A stretch of DNA of 64,000 nt from Rotaria sordida (taxonomy: Eukaryota; Rotifera; Eurotatoria; Philodinida; Philodinidae), in the NCBI GenBank assembly GCA_905250125.1, contig CAJNOL010000369.1, forward strand, positions 33,826 through 97,825, in the 5' to 3' direction. The notes under the pieces are model-generated. The model was not told where the DNA came from, ran no database searches, and saw only the letters and a program-made list of their open reading frames with translations. Position numbers and translations under genes: made by a program. Shown here piece after piece: positions 34,231-45,289 of the stretch. Each line of letters begins with the position of its first letter. The first letter of the stretch is position 1.

Positions 34231-36271
34231 ATGACATTGCTGCCGACTCGACAATTAGGCAAGAACGGACCCTACGTATCAGCCATCGGTTTTGGAGCAA
34301 TGGGTCTCTCGGTAGCCTATGGAAGCATTGCTCCCGATGAAGAACGATTCAAAGTTCTCGATCGAGCGATTGAACTTGGCAGTACCTACATTGACAGTGC
34401 AGATGCCTATGGTGATAGCGAAGAACTGCTCGGAAAATATTTCAAGAAATATCCCCATCAACGTGAAAAGGTGAGTCATGTCGTACTATTGATAAACCCA
34501 TGGAAATCTATTCCATTCAATAAAAGATCTTGATCGATGTCACCACTGCTCACGTTCGGTATCAATCTTAGAATAGTTTTTTTTAACTTTTAAATTAGTT
34601 TAATGTTGCTCTGTTTGACCTTTTCGGAATTGTACGTTAACGGAGGTAGATTGATCGCCCTTCAATAATCGAAAATTAACGCTGAAGACAGGTGTTTACC
34701 AATACTTGAAGAGTGGAGTCACTTTCTTAAGCGAAACTGAAAGTTAAACAACTCTTTTTTGACAAGCATATTCTAATCAATGGTCAAAATTCTTTTGTTG
34801 TACAAAGATTCAACAACTCCATATCGAATCAACTTTAAAAATCTTCAGATATCCATGCTAAAGCTTCAATCCATTAAATCCATGAGGAGAATGCCATTTC
34901 GATGTTTCTAATAAACGATTCATTGAAAGTTTCGACATTTTAGTCAAAGTTCTCTGTTTCGTTGTCGAAACAACAATATTTTCTCCAAAAAGACATAGAT
35001 ACTTTCAGCCTAGATTGATTATGATAGACTAAAAAAAAATATTACACTAGTTCTAACGTAAAAATGTTTCGTTCTGTCATTTCTACTATGTCAGAATAAT
35101 TACATTTTTCTCAGAGAATACTGTAGTCATCTCTAGAAATTTTCATATAGAGTACGTTCTCAATACGCGAATCCTGTAAAATTTTGATAATGAAAAGGTC
35201 TCTTATATATTAAGCGAAAAAATATTCATCATCGATCCTAATACTGATCTCTTCAGAATGGTATGCTGAATTGTTTGAAACTTCATCAAAACTGGATTTG
35301 AAATTTTCCTCTTCTTGATAAATGCATTTTTCATCTGCGAAAGAGATGCTTTTCTTCACGAACATTCGAAGTGTGGAATCAATTTCAGAATTATTCTTGA
35401 TATCGATTCTAAATGCAGAAAAATGAGATGAAACGAATATAACAGAAAATTTTGAACATAAATTATTTTTAATGATTCATAGGTATTTTTGGCCACCAAA
35501 TTTGCCAGTTTTTTGCATCCTGATGGTACGCGTTCCATCCGAGGTGATGCCCAATATGTTCGAGACGCGAATGCAAAAAGTCTGCAACGTCTCGGCCTAG
35601 AATCCGTCGATCTATATTATGTACATCGGATTGATAAGAATGTTCCGATTGAAGAGACTATGGGGGCATTGAAAGAACTTGTCCAAGCGGGCAAAGTCAA
35701 ATACATTGGTTTGTCTGAATGTTCGAGTGATACACTTCGACGTGCTCATGCTGTTCATCCGATTTCGGCTGTACAAATTGAATATTCACCATTTAGTTTG
35801 GAAATCGAGCATGAAGAAATTGGTCTTTTGAAAACCTGTCGAGAACTCGGTGTAGCGATAGTTTGTTATTCGCCGTTGGGTCGTGGTATCCTTACTGGAC
35901 AAATCAAGAGTCCTAACGATCTTGAACAGAACGATTTTCGAAGACGCATGCCGCGCTTCTCCAAGGAAAACTTTGACAAAAATCTTCAGTTAGTCGACAC
36001 ATTGACATCACTAGCCAAGAAGAAAGGTTGCACAACAGGTCAATTGACACTCGCCTGGATTCTTGCCCAAGGTGATGATTTCATTCCAATTCCAGGCACA
36101 ACCAAAATCAAGAATTTGGAGGAGAATGTTGCCGCTGCATATATTCAATTGAGCAAGGATGAAATCGATGAAATTCGACAAGCCTGTGAGAAAGCTGATG
36201 TAGCCGGTGAACGATATCCGAAAGAAATGTCTGCCAGTCTCTTTGGTGATTCGGCACCGAAAAAGAACTAG
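34231..36271 (+). CDS. aldo-keto reductase, AKR13-like
   Basis: NADPH-dependent oxidoreductase of the aldo-keto reductase superfamily, reducing aldehydes or ketones in the cytosol. The exact substrate is unknown. Exons 34231-34470 and 35483-36271 are joined across a 1,012-bp GT-AG intron in phase 0, giving 342 residues, the usual length. The catalytic tetrad is intact: D55 and Y60 ([16 protein letters not shown]), K86 (VFLATKF) and H128 ([10 protein letters not shown]). The NADP-binding tail is [15 protein letters not shown]. The strings [40 protein letters not shown] and [11 protein letters not shown] are typical of the AKR13/YakC-like group found in fungi, plants and bacteria. That makes horizontal origin possible, but this cannot be shown from the sequence alone. 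A TATA box and poly(A) signal are present and there are no breaks, so it is probably functional. Confidence 0.95.
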
Positions 36272-36313
36272 ATTGATCAACTTCATTTTATCAATTCAAA
36301 TCAAGGTTTATAC

Positions 36314-36319
36314 AATAAA
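36314..36319 (+). promoter_or_regulatory. poly(A) signal of the reductase gene
   Basis: AATAAA 43 bp after the stop codon. Confidence 0.6.
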
Positions 36320-37481
36320 ATTAGTGTTCAAAACTTTTCTGTAGAATATCTTTCGATGAATTGCCATTTTCTACTGATTATTGTAAAAAATAAAAAGAAT
36401 TAAAAAATCGGAAAAAATCCAATGATTCAAAATTCACCTTTTTTCTGTGTCTTTCTTGCTGTCTTTTTCAACAGAGACCGACAAACATCTCTGGTGGCAT
36501 TTTCTTACCTGTCTTTTGAACAGATCCTAACAGTTCGTAGTGTCTTTCAACAAAAGATGTGTTCCTATAGTGTTGTCGATCATGCTTCATATTTTTATTC
36601 AGCAGATATTACCACGGAAGCTTCTGAATGAAGAATATAGTTGTAAATGAAGGTTTACATCACATCAGCCGCAAAATACGCCTGAAATGCAAGAACAGCA
36701 TTGCCACATGTTTCTCAAGATCTGTGATGAAAATTAAAATATTATATCACACGCGAAATAGTCGGATTTTTGGTCTTCTGAATTTGAAATCCATTCAAAA
36801 TGTACTTAATCCAAAAAGCTTTTCGAATGAAAAAGTTCATCTAAGTTATCGATTAGTTCATTGTAATCGAAATCGAAGTCACTCTCGCTCTGTCATCACT
36901 AGTATATGAATAACAGAACTTGTCATCAATTTCATTATTTTCATAGAATTCAATTTGCTTAGTTTTAATTGAGGAACCTTCCTAAGACAAGCATGTATTT
37001 TGATGTGTATGAATCTTCTTCTCATCCACAAATATTCATACCCGCCTCTGAATGGTAGAAAGAGTGCCTATAACATGTTTAGAATTTATGCAGGTTCTGA
37101 AAGGTATCACATTAGAAATAATATGACGCATTAGTTTGCTTTTTTTTATTTTGCTATAATGAAAAGTATAGACAATTCCATCTACTGACATATATAAATA
37201 ATTATTTTTGATAGGTGAGTATGATGTATAGATATGTTAATACTGTTATTTGTGCCCAATAAAGGATTCGTTTATATCGGTTTCACTAGGAAAAAAATGA
37301 TACGGATACATCAAAAGAAAAGACCATAACAGCGAAAACGTTTGTTTTTCTCATTTTTTCTGACCTAAACAAGAGACATTCGAATGTATTGTTTCACACG
37401 ATGAAAGAATTGAAATATACAAAAAAGAAAATTAAAAAAAAATTTCTTCCACTTCATCTTTGTTATTGTCAATCCAGTGTG
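36320..37481. other. intergenic, no gene recognised
   Basis: Frames at 36422-36631 and 36628-36909 (+) overlap end to end but show no domain. A weak hairpin GTGTATGAATCTTCTTCTC / ATTCATACCCGCC at about 37015-37053 recalls the telomere-like hairpins. Confidence 0.4.
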
Positions 37482-37521
37482 CGGGTGTGGGTCTGTCTTC
37501 TTATCAAGAACACCCATACCC
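37482..37521. repeat. telomere-like hairpin f
   Basis: GCGGGTGTGGGTCTG, spacer TCTTCTTATCAAGA, then ACACCCATACCC. It lies about 310 bp past the 3' end of the ubiquitin-like pseudogene. Confidence 0.7.
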
Positions 37522-37830
37522 AATTTCTCTGCAAATAGAATGAAAACGCTAGTTCTCTTAGAAGATATTACACTATCACATGATGACTAAGGAAGATTAC
37601 TTTTCAATTTGTCTTAGGAAAGTTAAAGTGTTGAGGAATCGGTTGCTAGTATGGAATTGCGCTTTTTTATGATTGTTGAAACGAGCTATAAGAATAGACA
37701 TATTATTTATTTATCACTCAAGATTAAAAAGAAGCTTGATAAAATGAACGAATTTCTTTTTTGTAATCACTTGATTAATGTTAGAACGAATTCGAGCTAT
37801 CAGTTCATGAAAGTAGTATATGTTGATTGT

Positions 37831-38502
37831 TTATAATGGTCTTGCTTCTAATGTTAGTTGACGCCATGTCACCATTCCACTAATTGATTGATCAAAACGA
37901 TAATATTCATTACCAGCGAAAGTTCAATTGCCAAAATATTTTTTCGGTGATTGATCCGGCAATTGTTTAATACCTGATCGACGCCATTAACAATTATTAA
38001 ATCCACACGTTTTCGGTTCTACATATTGAAAACATATCGGACATTTTGTTGTCGCTTCATCACAATCTCGTACGAGATCGAATACTTTCATACCAATGCA
38101 GATCAGTACATGTGATCGGTTGTATGAATCAGAGTTAGGATTTGTACATGGGCCTTCAAGACAAATTCCGGGTATCATCCGTTTCCACAGCGGAGCGAGT
38201 GGATTCTATGCAAACTTTTTCAAACCATTTTTATTACTCATATCAACAAATGACGTGCCGAAGCCGCTCGCACTACCACCACATAAGGATGTGCTCAATT
38301 GACATATTGATCCATGGGTGATATCATAGTCATCTAATGTACGTTCAGTTTCAAGTTGTTTACCATTGAATTCAAGCTTTTGCATGCTAGCAGGAATTCC
38401 TTCTATGTTTTGTATTTTTCATTTAATCTCTTCAATCGTATTATCATGTTCTACTGGAATTAAAAGAGGTCTTCCCACTAAATTTTGGATGAAAATCTGC
38501 AT
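37831..38502 (-). pseudogene. ubiquitin-like domain fused to a Cys-rich domain, four in-frame stops
   Basis: The frame starts MQIFIQNLVGRPLL and continues with the ubiquitin-fold pattern GIPASMQKLEFNGKQLE, TLDDYDITHGS and a C-terminal CGG, about 76 residues as in ubiquitin. After a linker comes a cysteine-rich module: GICLEGPCTNP, CPICFQYVEPKTCGFNNC, then GNEYYRFDQSISG. CPIC...C..C suggests a zinc-binding treble-clef or RING-like fold (inferred). The reading frame is intact over 224 codons apart from four stops: TGA in the ubiquitin part, TAG after KKFA, TAA after FNNC, and TGA after YFGN. No indels are seen. The stops fit recent base substitutions, for example TGG or CGA changing to stop. 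It is dead if the standard code applies. Family function is unknown to me. Confidence 0.75.
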
Positions 38503-40336
38503 TGTTTCACACTGGATTGAATCTATTCTAAAAAACAAAAATGTGATATGAAAAGTTTTGTCATTTGTAGCTCTCACAGCTATTTCTCCTATTCTATACT
38601 AATTTTCAGTCACCCTGATATCGATAATTTTGTGCAGTCGACCAATATTTTCGAAATTTGAGAATCTATTTTGTAAATTACAAAAATTTTTGAAAAGTTG
38701 CAATTCATAAAGCGTGATACAATTTTATGGAGAAAAAAAATTGAATCGATTTTTACCTTTTATGATGCAATGATTCTTTCTCAAAGTATGTGCTTAAAGT
38801 GGTGCATGTTTGATCGATTAATGTGTTTGTTTCCTTCGTTACTCAAATGGCATAGTTTATTTGCATTATATTTCTTGTGTAATACCCACACCCGCCCTGT
38901 GATATTTGGAGTTATGTTAATATTTTGAAAGTTTTGAACTTGTTTTTCACTGTCAGAACGAGATTTTGATCGAATAAAGTTTTTGCTTCGACTACACTGA
39001 ATGCAACCCGGACAGAATTTTTTAATGAAAATAAAAGTTGTCAGAAATTTTTGGAATATTGATCTGAAGAATTGAAAAGCGGCGTTTATTGAAAACTTTT
39101 CTCGACTGTAAGAGACGGTGCCTCTTAGTGAGATCTGCCTGGGCTAGTTACAGCAGGGGACCATCTTCTTCCCAACCGTCAAAAATTTTCGTTTTCTTGC
39201 GTTCTGTATTGTACCCTTCCTTCAAAAAGGGGCTTGATCTCCAGTGATATTTCAACAACTTGGACTATCTTCTTCTCTCTCTCTCATTCTCGCTTCGAAT
39301 CGAAGTGTACACTTATTACTTTATAGTGAATCTCACAAGAAAACATACTTCTTTCACATATTGCACATACAATAGATAGGGTAGCACAAAAGCAAACTGA
39401 TCCACTTGAATGAATGCTCTCATTTATACAGCGAAAACTCGATACAGAACTAAAGAATAACTCACATTGTTGATTGTCAACGATGAATTTTTCCATCTGT
39501 CAAGAAACCGCTTTCAGGGTAATCTCTATGAGATTCAAATGTGAAATACGATGAAGCTGTCTCATATGAACATGAAAATATTTGTTATACTCTTCTCGAT
39601 TTGTTTGAAGGTCAAGTAAGAATTATCTTCAAGTACTTGCGATGATCTATAATAAAATTTCACGATGAATCAAAATCAATCAAACTACTATAGAGAGATG
39701 ATAGAAACATGTTCCTATATTGCACAAGATGAACATTCGAACATAAGTAACCACTAGGATTTTTTTCATACAAAATACTTTTTTCTAAATTCAATAGAAA
39801 TATTCAAGAGAATCACAATTAATCAACAGTGAGTAAAATATTTTCATTTTTTCTGTCGTCTATGACTGTTTTTGTATGCCATTAACATAATTGTTTTTAT
39901 TTTTTGCCTACGATAAGTTCAAAACATGAATTTTTCATTTATAATGCAAAAAACAGATGGATCACAGAGGATTCGATGATTGTTGGGTCTCTCTGGCAAC
40001 ATCACATAATAACCAATCTTATAACAGTTTTAAAAAAAGCCTCCGAGAATAAAATTAGAAGCATTGCTATTGAAAAAGTAAACGCTGTGATAAAAAAGAA
40101 GGTGTCAAGGAGAAAGAAGCGATGTTGTCATTGCGTTGAGAACGATATTCACGCAAGAAAAAAAAATGCAGCCTCTTAGTATCACACTTTAAAGAGTTTT
40201 ATGTCAGTTTTTTCATTACTTTTTCATCAACGAGTGACACTATAGTTGAGAATAAAATTGTTCACGTTTATTCATTCTTTAACCGTGATACATTATTCCT
40301 GAATTATTGGTTATCTCGATCAATAAAGAAAGAAAT
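38503..40336. other. 1.8 kb intergenic, no gene recognised
   Basis: Frames at 38698-38928, 39284-39496 and 39904-40179 show no family motif. At 38882-38896 there is a lone ACCCACACCCGCC without a G-rich partner. Confidence 0.4.
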
Positions 40337-42647
40337 ATGATAATCACTGAATTGTTGTTGTTATTGCTGCTCCTACTGGTTGAACATCATGCAAGTGACC
40401 TGTTTCTTCAGTCAGACATTGAACTCAGCGATTGGGGCAAACAATTTCAATCAGTACATCCCATTGAATTGCTTGCCTCATTCTCCACATCATCTCTTCT
40501 CGACTGTGCCCAAAGTGAGTGACGTTTTGTTTTGATCTGATGTACATTTATACTCATGTTTAATGTCAATCTAACGTGTAGCATCAGTAAGATGCCAGTT
40601 TCATATTCTCATATTGCGCATTTCATATTTTTCCTCTATAAATAGAAATAGTTGTGAAGTTAATTAGCGACTCAATTGAGGAAAAAAAATCATTTTCTAA
40701 AGAGCATTGTTGAATATGGTGGAAACAAATAGAAGAGCTATTGGTGACGTTAATATGCCGCAGAGAAAATATAAATTGTTTCCGTGGGAGAACTACTCAA
40801 TTTCGAGACTACAAAAGCACTGAAATTCAACGGACAGATTCACTATAATGTTCAGTTAGAGCTGAAATTTTCTGTGACATTTGCTTTCATTAAACAGCAT
40901 GCAATTTCAATATTCTCTGTCGAACATTTGATTACGGCTCGTCAGCAAACATCTGTCGTCTGTTCGAGGGTGTGGTCAGTACAGGTTCAATCATCCCTTC
41001 AGTTTCAACCTCTCGTGTTGTTGCTCTACACTTTTCCTCGCAGTTCTTTGCTGCTTATGGTCAGCCTTGTTCTCAGTGTGAGCAACATCGATATTTGACA
41101 TGTTCGAATGGAACATGCCGTTGTCCTTCACACTCATTCTGGAACGGAGCTCAATGTGAAAATCAACGGTATCTCGGAGCGTCATGCAGTCAACTGGACT
41201 CTTGTCGAAGTGATATACTCGGACTGCAATGTACAACGTACAACATCTGTTTAAGTAAGAGAGAAATACAATCAAAACATAATACTCCTAATATTAGAAT
41301 CTTTCTTTTTCTCTAGACAGCACCAATCCACCACCGATCATTCAATGGTCATTCGACGGTAACCTCAATGACACTTTCGGTGCTTACAATGGAATATCGA
41401 CAAATGGCATCATCCAATATATATCACCGGGCTACTCCGGCTATGGAATGGCTGCTTACTTTGCTAACAAGAGTTACTCTCTTCTTCCTCGTTCGCTCAA
41501 ACTGGTTGGTATCAGTTTTACAATTTTCACATGGATCAAATTATCATCAAATGCTCCATTGATTTCATCCGAATTCGGACTCTTCACTCATTGTGAGAGT
41601 GAGACTATTAATAAATGTCTATATTTAACAGTGCGATATAGTAAACTTCTTATTTCTTATGACATCAACAATATTTCGGGAAATACTTCTCTAACAAGCA
41701 ATATCTGGTATTATGTGGCATATGTCTACGATCAATCTTCACTCACACAGAGTATCTATCTCAACGGACGACTGGATGGGATATTTTCACCGTCAGGTAT
41801 CTTTCAAAGCAATGCAAGTGCAATGTGGATAGGTGCTTCACCTTACACAAATATATATTCCAATCCATTTGCTTACATGGACGAGATGATTATTGTATCA
41901 CGCGTCAAAAATGCAAGTGAACTTCTTGACGAAGCGACACTCGTAGCTTACTATCAATTTGACAACTCATTCGTCGATTCAGGCCCGAACAAATTAAAGA
42001 ATGGCAGTGGAAACAATGTTCAGTTCGATGCTAATGGTCGAGTCAATCAAGCTCTTCTCATCAATTCGAATTATTCTTTTTTTCAAACATCAAGCTTCTA
42101 CTTTCTAGGTCAATCGAATTATTCATACACATTTGCTCTATGGATTTATCCATTTGCAACCAATGGAACTATTATTCAGGTATTGCTTTTTGACCGAGAA
42201 GAACAAAGTATTGTTTATAATAGATTGTAACATATTTAGCTTCTTTCGATCAATAACGACTGGTGGTCACCCATGTTAGGCTTCGATTCAAATAATCATC
42301 TTGTAACGCAGACATGGAATGGTGCAGCATTTTATAATGTGGCCTTGAATTCGTTCATCTTGCCATTAAACACATGGACACATGTAGCTACAACTTTTTC
42401 AATCACGAACGGACTTCGTCTCTTTGTGAACGGAACACGTGTTAACATGACCAGTTCAAGTTATGCTCATGCTTCCAGCGGATCATGGAATATAATGTCT
42501 GTCGGTGCATGTACTCAGCCGATGGTATGGTGTAGTAATACAGAAACTCGAATAATTCCGAATCAATATCGAGGCAAAATCGACGAACTGAGGATTTATT
42601 CACGAGAATTAACAACTGTTGAAATTAATGCATTAGTTAATGTTTAG
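40337..42647 (+). CDS. secreted LamG-repeat protein
   Basis: Secreted or surface adhesion-type protein with concanavalin-A-like (LamG) folds. Exons 40337-40514, 40898-41254, 41317-42179 and 42240-42647 give 601 codons, with all junctions GT-AG and in phase. Residues 1-20 (ITELLLLLLLLLVEHHAS) form a signal peptide. Exon 2 carries a PAN/apple-like pattern (CNFNILCRTFDYGSSANIC, CRLFEG), followed by an EB-like cysteine module (CSQCEQHRYLTCSNGTC, RCPSHSFWNGAQC). Exons 3 and 4 each encode one LamG-like domain: FDGNLNDTFGAYNG...FTIFTWIKL...YVAYVYDQS...YLNGRLDG, and FDNSFVDSG...YTFALWIYP...WTHVATTF...LFVNGTRV...KIDELRIYSREL. A poly(A) signal AATAAA lies at 42812-42817. No breaks were found. Ligand and function unknown. 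Confidence 0.9.
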
Positions 42648-42659
42648 TGTGTTGTCTTA

Positions 42660-44840
42660 AAACTTTTTGTCCGTTGCTACTTTACATTCGCTTTCACACC
42701 TAAGAGTTAAATCAGCACAATATAGTTTTATAGCTTATGTTCACTAAATTAAGACTCGATATGTCTTATGTCCTATACTCGTCGTCTTTATATTTTAAAT
42801 TACAATATTAAATAAAAATTCATTTTTGTGAGGCTGACTGTTTGAGGTAATGGCAGTCGTTAATATAAGTTGATTAGTTTCTATGCGATATTTGAAATGA
42901 AACAAATATTTTTCTATTTTAAGGAGTAAACCTATTAATTGGAAATAAGAAGACCAACAGTGGTCAGTAAGTCATTCAGTGTGTGAAGCAAAATAATCGT
43001 TTCAATTAATAACATCTCATTGAGATCAAATTTTGTCGCATGAACGAGGAACATTCAATAGATATACTTATAAAAGTACATGTAGAAAAGTAAAAAACCT
43101 ATCAACGTGTAGAATGAAGACTTAAATGTCTTTCAAATGGTTGTCAAGGTCATTTTACTATTTCAAAGAATTGAAATTGTTTATCAAATGCCTTTCTATA
43201 TATAATCTTACTCAAAAAGAAATTCTATTGAGAGATACGATGTTCTCCTATTTATTCAGTTCGTCATGAACATAGCCTTATCGTTAAATAATTGATACAA
43301 AGAAAGAGTTGTAACGACGAACGAGACACACGATGAAACAATCACCAATCCATGCTACAATCGCTGGCACATCTTTTTTTATCTTTCCATAATCAATTCA
43401 TTTTCTGTCGTATTTTCATTTGTTCACATTGATATAGTCACCTTATTATCAGTTGCGCTTAAAGTAATTTCATCCTTGTTAATTCAAACCAAGTTTTTAC
43501 ATTTTGGTATTATTTCTTCTTTGTTTCTTAAGTGTTAAGATCTAGTGATATGTGAATCGAATCCACTGTTTGTAGTTGATATGTTTGAAAGCAATGCGAT
43601 AGAAAAATTCTATTTAAGATGAAGCATGCAGATCAATCAGCATAGATATATGATGTTGCTCATATTACAGATGAAGATGATTAACAATCTTCATGCTCTG
43701 AAGGACATATAGAATTCCAAAAAAGATCGACGTTTTGACTAGAAAAAAAAACTTTTCTTCATTATTAAAAATCTCAAATACTATTGTTGAACGTTAGAAT
43801 ATTGAGAAAAAAGTTCAAACTTATAACAGCAAATCGATTACTCTTATCAAGTAGTTGATCGAAAAGAAAAATAAATCAGTTTTACGGGTAATAATGAAAA
43901 GTTACACGAATTTTTTTTATAAAAGTTTATCACCACGTATTTCAAGAATAGAAAACAAACTTCTAGCAATTTTCGGTCATTTTTTTACTGTTTAAATTTA
44001 GAGCTAGACTTGTTTTACAGATGTTGCTATGTGCTTGTCAAACGACGTGCGTGTACGCATTACTTTTTTTCTTCTTTTATGTTCTTTGTTGCTTGACAAA
44101 CAGTAAATTTAAAGAAATGGGTAGATATTTCCACCTTTACTTACACTAATGACCAAAAAAACGAGGAGTATAATTGGAGGAGACAGCTAATAAATGTAAA
44201 TAGTGGGTATTGATTCTCCTAGAATGATGTCTACAATCTGCACAACGTTTACTAATTCATTTTGTCCATATTTCTATCTGAAACACGGTTTTTAAGTCAG
44301 TGTCTATCTGATTCTGTATGATTGTATTTTTGCTTTTAAATCGATTGTTGGATGGCTTTGAATCGTGACTTGTTTCTCCTTCTCTTTTTTACTTCATCGT
44401 GAGCAGACCCATGGCTGTTTGCTTACATTAATTTATTACCTTTCTTTTTCCTCGTTATGACTCACATAAGATGTGAGTGTGATAATGGCTCTTCCTTTCA
44501 CCTACTCACAGATCCCATACCCATCTGTCATCTGTTCAAGTTAAGAATGTTTGATTTTAAAGAATGAAACTCTTACAAGTGATAGTTAGCTAATTAATCG
44601 AAAAATTATTTATAGAAGCCATTGCACAGTGTGATGGTGTAGTAAAAGTAACACTCAAACATATTTTAAGAATACAAATTTGCTCAAGTTGACTCTACTT
44701 TAAAAGAAAAGAGTTAAGAAGAAAACTCTTCTCTGTTTTCGTAGATCAAACTTTTTATTCGGATCGAGATAACTCAGAAGATATTAAAAAAAAACGAATT
44801 ACCTATAAAGTTCAAATATGAAATTGTACCAAATAATAAC
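42660..44840. other. 2.2 kb AT-rich intergenic region
   Basis: No credible open frame or repeat was found beyond the poly(A) signal at 42812. A short self-complementary stretch GACTCACATAAGATGTGAGTG lies at about 44460. Confidence 0.45.
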
Positions 44841-44844
44841 TTAA

Positions 44845-45083
44845 CCTTGACACGCCCACCTGGGGTCCGTATGGGCCCCAGCTCAAAATAAGAGCTCTGA
44901 AGACATGTCTTGTTATTTTTACAGGTACATATCGAAAGGACGAAAACTTTGCAGATTGGTAGTACATGGTACTCTCCTTTAGTGTGATATGAATCGAAAA
45001 GCTAAACACTTACTATTGAATTTGAATTTCATTCGACTTAGACTGGTAGAATCTGAGCATTTATAGAGGTGGGCGTGTCAGGG
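44845..45083. mobile_element. piggyBac-like MITE (239 bp)
   Basis: Termini CCTTGACACGCCCACCT and AGGTGGGCGTGTCAGGG are inverted repeats with one mismatch, flanked on both sides by TTAA (44841-44844 and 45084-45087). TTAA duplication and a CCC/CCT start are the marks of piggyBac elements. No coding capacity. Confidence 0.9.
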
Positions 45084-45141
45084 TTAATTTGATTTCGATT
45101 AGATGATAAAACAATAAAAAACACGAAGATCAATATGCATC

Positions 45142-45287
45142 TATAGCTCAGTGGTATTGAAATATTGACAAATAATATAATCAAATATTTGAATTGAAAA
45201 AAAATAAAAAAAACTTTGTTGGTTAAATAAACAGAAGAGCGCCAGTCTTGTAAACTGGAGGTCCGAAGTTCGATCCTGCGTGAGGAC
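45142..45287 (+). pseudogene. tRNA-Thr(TGT)-like sequence with about 80-bp insertion in the D loop
   Basis: TATAGCTCAGTGGT (A box, 45142-45155) and AGAGCGCCAGTCTTGTAAACT + GGAGGTCCGAAGTTCGATCC (45235 on) are the two parts of a tRNA whose anticodon loop CTTGTAA reads TGT. D stem GCTC/GAGC, anticodon stem CCAGT/ACTGG and the T arm can form. Between the GGT of the D loop and AGAGC lie about 80 bp of A/T-rich sequence. The acceptor halves do not pair (GCATCTA vs TGAGGAC), so this is likely a dead or rearranged copy. The A box half could also be coincidental. Confidence 0.45.
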
Positions 45288-45289
45288 AT

